DNA from: Terriglobia bacterium
Lineage (GTDB): Bacteria; Acidobacteriota; Terriglobia; Terriglobales; Acidobacteriaceae
Length of the DNA stretch: 64,000 bases
Reading direction: 5' to 3'
Assembly (NCBI GenBank): GCA_020073525.1
Contig: JAIQFA010000015.1
Span: 18,288 to 82,287 of the forward strand
Shown in pieces: positions 59,856 to 64,000 of this stretch. Made by a program: the position numbers and the translations under genes. Numbering within the stretch: position 1 is the stretch's first letter; each line of letters opens with the position of its first letter. Below the pieces are notes generated by a model. It had not been told where the DNA came from. It was given only the letters and a program-made list of their open reading frames with translations, and did not search any database.

Positions 59856-62297
59856 GTGAAATATCTGAGCTTCAGTTTCATCCTTCTTGTTTTTCTGATT
59901 AGCTGTGGTGGCAGCAGCAGCCCCGGCAACGGTAACTGCTGCACGGTTCCGGGAATCAATGTCGAGGTTGTTTCTCCAGCAGGCCCCGCGGCCATCGATG
60001 ACAACCCCAGCCTGACGCTTCCAATTACGGTGCAGGTCACAAACGACTCCTCGAATGCCGGGGTCACCTGGACCGTGGGCCCAGCAGTGAAGGGCGGGCC
60101 GACTGGCACTTTATCCAATCAGCAACCTCTGTCGGTGACCTACACTCCGCCCACTGGCGTCACTTCGTCGATACAAGTATCTATCACTGCGACTTCCGTA
60201 ACTGATTCGACTCGCTCGGTCGCCATTCCCGTCAACATATATCCGCCTCTGACCACAACTACGACATCCTCAAACCTGGCTGCCGCATTTCTGAATACGA
60301 ATTACACCTGCATTCAGCAGCCGATTGGCTCGTCGGGGGTGGTACAGATTCCGTGTTCCGTCGCCGTCACCGGAGGATTGGCACCTTACACCTGGTCGCT
60401 GGGCAACACGTTCCTGCCCATCGGACTGCAGTTGGCTCCAGGCATCAGTACTACGACGGAAATCGTCGGGACTCCGACGGCAACGGGAGTCTACCCGTTC
60501 AGCCTCACCGCGACGGATGCTACCGGCAACGCGACAACTGTGGCATTGACCATCAACGTCGCTCCCTCGCAGTTAAAAGTCACCACGCCCACGATCATGA
60601 CCTTGATTCCCGGCGTGCCCTATGTGCCGGTGCAACTTCAGGCCAGCGGCGGAGTTCCACCTTATACCTGGAGCCTGGCCGGCGGTTCACTCCCGGTCGA
60701 TCCTCAAAGTGGCAAACCAGCGATGAGTCTAAGTTCCAGCGGAGCCATCTCCGGAACGCCACCCGCGAACGTCACGCAAGGCCAATTCGCAGTGCGAGTG
60801 CAGGATAGTCAGAGCCCCGTCCCCGCGCAGGCGGTCTTTCCTCCGCCGTCGCCTGCCGGCACCCCCGCCATAGCGCTCGCCGTCGGAGACCCGGAAGTGG
60901 GCTGCAACGTCACCACTGGATCTGTGCAAGCGAATACCCCTTATGCGTTCGTGTTCACCGGCTTCGACGTGAACGGTCCGGTAACCTTCTCAGGTAGTTT
61001 CACCGCTGACGCCAACGGCAACCTCGCCGGTGTCGAAGACATCATCCGCTCAAACGGCGCACAACTGGCACAACCGCTCACGGCAGGGAGCTCCATCTTC
61101 GTCGACAATTTCAAGCGCGGCTGCTTGACGCTAAACACTTCCGCTTCCAGTTCATTTTTCCGCTTCGCCATCACGACTCAGACGACATCGATTGTGGATG
61201 CACGCATCGTGGAGTTCGACGACACGAACGGATTCGGAACACGGGGCACAGGATATTTCCGCATACAGGACAGCACCGCGTTCGCGACGCCTCTGGCCGG
61301 CCCGTTCGCATTCCGCTTTTCGGGCTGGGACGCTAGCGCAAATCATTTTGCGATGGCTGGCACCGCCACCGCGCAGACGGGATCGCTCACTGCCGTCTCC
61401 ACCGACGTCAATGATGGCGGGACATTCTCCGGCCCCTTAACCGGCGGCGGCACGATCAGCGCAGCAGACGCAAACGGCCGGGGTGCTGCCACGCTTAGCG
61501 CCGGAGCCGCCAGCTACGATTTGGTCTACTACATCGTTGATGCGAATCATCTGATCTTCAACTCGTCGCAGGTCGTCTCGCACGGACACCCGCTCATCAC
61601 CGGAGAAGCCACTGCCAGCGCAGGTCCGTTCTCACCGGCGACCCTCGACAACAGCCATATTTATCGCTTTGGAGGCGCTGCGCCTGGCAGTCCCGATGTT
61701 GGGGTGGGAGTGCTCCATTTTGATGGGGCCGGCGCAGCGGGTGGCACCACCTATGAAAAGAGTGGTGGAACGGCAAGCGCCACGACCGTCTCGGCACAAT
61801 ATTCGGTCGATTCCACCAGCGGCCGCTTCACGTTTTCTGGAACCGGGGTTCCGGTGGTTGGATACGCCGTCCCATCCCCGGGCGGCGTCACCGCATATCT
61901 CGTGGGCACGAGCGCATCTGCAGCCTCGGGGACGATGGAGTTCCAAACCAATTCCTATCCTCCGGGATATCAGTCCACCCCGATCGATACCGAGGTCGGA
62001 CTGGCAACCGAAGAGATGCTCGACCCACAGTCGACGGTCTTCGCCGGCGTTGAGGACCCCACCGTCAACGGCGGCCTCAACGGAACCCCCACCTTGTCGT
62101 ACCTGGATTCCAGCAACCTGACCGGCCTGTTTCCGTTTCAGGAGTTCACCCTTTTCAAGTTCACCTGGAACCCCGACGGCTCGGGCACTTGGGGCGGCAG
62201 CACCTACATGGTGACGAGTGAGTCAAAGTTTTTCTACATCGACACTTCACCGCTGAACGCGCATCCAGCGGTCGTTGTAGGGCAGAAACAGCAATAG
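59856..62297 (+). CDS. Putative Ig-fold surface lipoprotein
   Basis: An 813-residue lipoprotein with lipobox FLISCGG. Several Ig-like units follow: a first one at about residues 35-130, then two or three 'putative Ig' (cadherin/He_PIG-like) units with the pattern GxxPYTWSLxxxxLPxGLxLxxxxxxxGTPxxxGxxxFxxxxxD (about 150-330). The second half (from about residue 345) is beta-rich with repeated GxFxFRFSGxDxxG motifs, possibly a distinct acidobacterial surface module. The start is GTG at 59856. It follows the TonB receptor on the same strand but a dispersed repeat lies between them. Confidence 0.8.
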   Translation: MKYLSFSFILLVFLISCGGSSSPGNGNCCTVPGINVEVVSPAGPAAIDDNPSLTLPITVQVTNDSSNAGVTWTVGPAVKGGPTGTLSNQQPLSVTYTPPTGVTSSIQVSITATSVTDSTRSVAIPVNIYPPLTTTTTSSNLAAAFLNTNYTCIQQPIGSSGVVQIPCSVAVTGGLAPYTWSLGNTFLPIGLQLAPGISTTTEIVGTPTATGVYPFSLTATDATGNATTVALTINVAPSQLKVTTPTIMTLIPGVPYVPVQLQASGGVPPYTWSLAGGSLPVDPQSGKPAMSLSSSGAISGTPPANVTQGQFAVRVQDSQSPVPAQAVFPPPSPAGTPAIALAVGDPEVGCNVTTGSVQANTPYAFVFTGFDVNGPVTFSGSFTADANGNLAGVEDIIRSNGAQLAQPLTAGSSIFVDNFKRGCLTLNTSASSSFFRFAITTQTTSIVDARIVEFDDTNGFGTRGTGYFRIQDSTAFATPLAGPFAFRFSGWDASANHFAMAGTATAQTGSLTAVSTDVNDGGTFSGPLTGGGTISAADANGRGAATLSAGAASYDLVYYIVDANHLIFNSSQVVSHGHPLITGEATASAGPFSPATLDNSHIYRFGGAAPGSPDVGVGVLHFDGAGAAGGTTYEKSGGTASATTVSAQYSVDSTSGRFTFSGTGVPVVGYAVPSPGGVTAYLVGTSASAASGTMEFQTNSYPPGYQSTPIDTEVGLATEEMLDPQSTVFAGVEDPTVNGGLNGTPTLSYLDSSNLTGLFPFQEFTLFKFTWNPDGSGTWGGSTYMVTSESKFFYIDTSPLNAHPAVVVGQKQQ

Positions 62298-62304
62298 GCG
62301 CTCA

Positions 62305-62344
62305 AATTTACTCTGCTGTAACACTGGCGAAACATTGCCGCAAC
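62305..62344 (+). promoter_or_regulatory. Candidate Pho-box array of the response-regulator gene
   Basis: Half-sites AATTTAC (62305-62311), CTGTAAC (62316-62322), GCGAAAC (62327-62333) and CCGCAAC (62338-62344) keep 11-base spacing. The last two are weaker. A poor -10 (TAGTGT, 62355-62360) lies 10 bases beyond. It would mean autoregulation of the regulator. Confidence 0.5.
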
Positions 62345-62413
62345 ACAGTCCTTCTAGTGTGGATGGGGACTGTCAAAACAGACTCTTCGGGCGCGTGAGG
62401 CTCCCTTCCGGCC

Positions 62414-63139
62414 ATGGATCATTTCGAGGTTCCAGACAAACCGCGGTACCCCGATCTGATCTACGTCGTGGAAGACGATCCCGATGTGTCTCAACTGATC
62501 GAACACAACCTGCGCAACGCCGGATACGAGGTCTCCACATTTTTCTCGGGAGTGCCGGTTCTTCCCCAGGCGGCCGTGGTGCGGCCATCGCTGTTTCTTC
62601 TCGACATCATGTTGCCGGGTATCAGCGGCTTCGATCTCTGCCGTCAGATCCGCCAGCATGAGCGATTGGCCAAAACGCCCATCATTTTTCTTTCCGCCAG
62701 AACCCAGGAACCGGACCGTCTGCAGGCCTTCGACGCCGGTGGAGACGGATACATCACCAAGCCCTTCAGTCCCCGCGAGTTGATTGCGCGAGTTCGCAAC
62801 GTTCTCCGGGTCCTGCCCGAAGTTCCCAGTCAGGAGATTATTCAGTTGGGAGATCTGGAAATTGATATTGCGTCGATGACCGTGCGCGTGCAGGGCCGGA
62901 CGGTTCTCACCACGGTCCGCGAGTTCCGCCTCCTGGAATATCTTGCCCGCCACCGCGGGCGCGTCTTCACTCGCGACCAGTTGCTCGATGCCGTTTGGAA
63001 AGAAGGTTCTTTCGTGACCCCGCGCTCCATTGACGTCTTCGTACGGCGGCTGCGAGAAAAAATCGAACGAGACCCGCGGCATCCGCGCTATTTGAAAACC
63101 CTGCGTGGAATTGGCTACCGCTTCGAAGCCGGACGCTGA
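62414..63139 (+). CDS. OmpR/PhoB-family response regulator
   Basis: A 241-residue two-component regulator. The receiver domain (residues 15-130) has the acidic pocket E20-D21-D22, the phosphoacceptor D64 in LFLLDIMLPG, the Ser/Thr switch in IIFLSART and the K of ITKPFSP. The C-terminal winged helix (about 145-238) reads LTTVREFRLLEYLARHRGRVFTRDQLLDAVWKE and RSIDVFVRRLREKIERDPRHPRYLKTLRGIGYRF. PhoB, OmpR and similar regulators share this build. No histidine kinase gene is adjacent. The Pho-box-like sites in its own promoter and nearby genes make PhoB the best guess, but not proven. Confidence 0.88.
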   Translation: MDHFEVPDKPRYPDLIYVVEDDPDVSQLIEHNLRNAGYEVSTFFSGVPVLPQAAVVRPSLFLLDIMLPGISGFDLCRQIRQHERLAKTPIIFLSARTQEPDRLQAFDAGGDGYITKPFSPRELIARVRNVLRVLPEVPSQEIIQLGDLEIDIASMTVRVQGRTVLTTVREFRLLEYLARHRGRVFTRDQLLDAVWKEGSFVTPRSIDVFVRRLREKIERDPRHPRYLKTLRGIGYRFEAGR

Positions 63140-63293
63140 CCGCGAACCGACGATTTCTCGATTTCGCAAAATTCTGTCAAGCCCCCGTTTTGACGATTTT
63201 CCGTCTAAGTCGATGGATTGGCTGAGGAAATAAAGTTGGATAAGCTGTCGGGCTGGGTAGGTCAGAATTGATATAATAGAGTTATAGAAGAAG

Positions 63294-63325
63294 AAAAGGG
63301 TGCGGATCACTCCCGCACCCTTTTT
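63294..63325 (+). terminator. Rho-independent terminator or attenuator
   Basis: AAAAGGGTGCGG (63294-63305) pairs with CCGCACCCTTTT (63313-63324), followed by a fifth T. It lies only about 17 bases after a TATAAT hexamer, so it may close a very short transcript or attenuate the downstream gene. Confidence 0.8.
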
Positions 63326-63547
63326 AAATTGGTGCGCACGTCCCCAAACGCGGTCGGTTTGAGCGCGAAGCGGCTGGAGATTTCGAGCCAAGTCCTTATT
63401 CCGGAATATTTTCCATACAACTCCTTTAAACCCAAAGATTTGGCGGAGTTCTTCGCCTAACTCGATGATTCCAAAGAATCGAAGATAGAGTTTTTCTTGG
63501 CTTAGCAACTCGAAAGAAAATTTGGGAACGAAGCACCAGCCCCACGC

Positions 63548-63585
63548 TCAACTGAGAACTGAGAACCGGGAACTGAGAACTGCAC
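63548..63585. repeat. Tandem GAACTGA-type repeat
   Basis: AACTGAGAACTGAGAACCGG followed by GAACTGAGAACTG, a run of 7-bp GAACTGA variants directly before the zinc-motif gene. Such short tandem tracts are common in intergenic DNA of these genomes as I recall. Confidence 0.7.
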
Positions 63586-63600
63586 TTACAGGAGCACAAG

Positions 63601-64000
63601 ATGTCGCCTTATCCACCAAACATTCGCCGCTGTCAGCACATTAAAGTCAACGGCATCCAGTGCGGATCGCCCGCCATGCGCAATGAATTGTTTTGCTATT
63701 TCCACGATCAATGCCGCGTCTTGAGCCGCCAAATCAACATGAAATTTAGCGAGCACGGCATCATCACGCTCCCCACGCTCGAGGACGCAAACTCCATCCA
63801 GCTCGGCCTGGGAGAGGTCATGCGCCTCCTGGTCACCAGCCAGATCGATCACCGCAGTGGGCGTAACCATCGGCAGCCAGTTGCCAGAAGCCTTTTTTGC
63901 ACAAACGCCTACGGGCATCTGCTTCACCAACCCGCAGAATTATCGTTTCATGGCCAATGGCCGGCGTGCTCCGGGTGGCGCGGACCTGACCGAGCAGGCT
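63601..64000 (+). CDS. Zinc-motif protein, HIKVNG family (partial, runs off the window)
   Basis: At least 133 residues, truncated by the window edge. The N-terminus has a CCCH-type metal motif: C11-QHIKVNGIQ-C21-GSPAMRNELF-C32-YF-H35, followed by LPTLEDANSIQLGLGEVMRLLVTSQIDHR. The C-x9-C-x2-PA-x6-C-x2-H plan resembles the small motif seen in many phage and mobile-element proteins. I recall near-identical N-termini in repeated genes of other Acidobacteriota, but no function. After SQIDHR (about 63855) the reading frame departs from what I remember of the family, and the frame one base over becomes the more protein-like reading, so a frameshift or recombination joint is possible. The opposite-strand open frame is a shadow. 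Confidence 0.6.
   Translation, partial: MSPYPPNIRRCQHIKVNGIQCGSPAMRNELFCYFHDQCRVLSRQINMKFSEHGIITLPTLEDANSIQLGLGEVMRLLVTSQIDHRSGRNHRQPVARSLFCTNAYGHLLHQPAELSFHGQWPACSGWRGPDRAG

Larger units (their letters stand above)
63140..63600. other. Intergenic region before the zinc-motif gene
   Basis: 461 bases. It holds a TATAAT hexamer (63272-63277) without a good -35, a strong terminator-like hairpin (63294-63325), a small GATTC-CAAA-GAATC hairpin, and a tandem GAACTGA-type repeat at 63548-63585. No open frame here looks real. Confidence 0.6.

Noticed and set aside
62354..63508. Minus-strand open frame of 384 codons
   Set aside because: Antisense to the response regulator and running through the terminator hairpin at 63294; no family resemblance.
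63586..63930. Minus-strand open frame of 114 codons
   Set aside because: Antisense to the zinc-motif gene, whose N-terminus matches a family I recognise.
1..64000. tRNA and rRNA genes
   Set aside because: I looked for T-loop (GGTTCGAATCC-like) and rRNA signatures in the intergenic spaces and found none.

Overview
The window looks like a chromosomal segment of an Acidobacteriota bacterium, probably class Terriglobia (Koribacter/Sulfotelmatobacter-like). This is inferred from several things together: a very long TonB-dependent receptor with an N-terminal carboxypeptidase-regulatory domain, secreted Ig-like proteins, a Gly/Ser-rich pseudopilin, paired type IV pilins, dispersed palindromic intergenic repeats, and a fairly GC-rich, densely packed genome. 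There are about 53 protein genes. I see no rRNA, tRNA, CRISPR array, transposase or prophage.

Layout. 0-7.3 kb: a radical SAM protein, a membrane SpoIIE-type phosphatase, then on the minus strand two TMTC-like membrane glycosyltransferase/TPR proteins flanking a Rieske oxygenase. 7.8-9.1 kb: two tandem type IV pilins, each with a sigma-54-like -24/-12 element. 9.3-11.9 kb: an ABC exporter operon with a TPR partner. 12-14.5 kb: a methyltransferase overlapping a TPR protein with two aspartic-protease domains. 14.6-22.3 kb: a LolA-like gene and a type IV pilus/type II secretion operon (pilC, pilB, pilM, pilN, pilO, pilP-like, pseudopilin) whose members are separated by palindromic repeats. 22.4-30.4 kb: housekeeping and oxidative-stress genes (ErpA/IscA, geranylgeranyl-reductase-like, PrxQ, VOC, methyltransferase, UbiD). 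30.6-36.3 kb: a two-subunit molybdenum hydroxylase followed by ModABC, which supplies the metal. 36.4-40.3 kb: a GT39 glycosyltransferase coupled to a DUF3467 protein, and an outer-membrane porin. 40.5-48 kb: small secreted proteins and a complete RND efflux system. 48.2-62.3 kb: a cell-surface region with Ig-domain proteins, a hydrolase-fold protein lacking its nucleophile, a large PstS-like protein and the TonB receptor. 62.4 kb to the end: an OmpR/PhoB-type response regulator, then the start of a zinc-motif gene that runs off the window.

Most interesting signal. Four promoters carry arrays of 7-bp half-sites at exact 11-bp spacing, close to the classical Pho box (one half-site is CTGTCAT). 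They precede the PstS-like gene, the TonB receptor, the porin and the PhoB-type regulator. With the proteins they control, this suggests a local phosphate-starvation regulon for outer-membrane and periplasmic phosphate scavenging.

A second theme is the palindromic repeats. Copies of the GTAGAGACG family supply the stop codons of two genes, and an AT-rich repeat arm forms most of the leader peptide of the pseudopilin.
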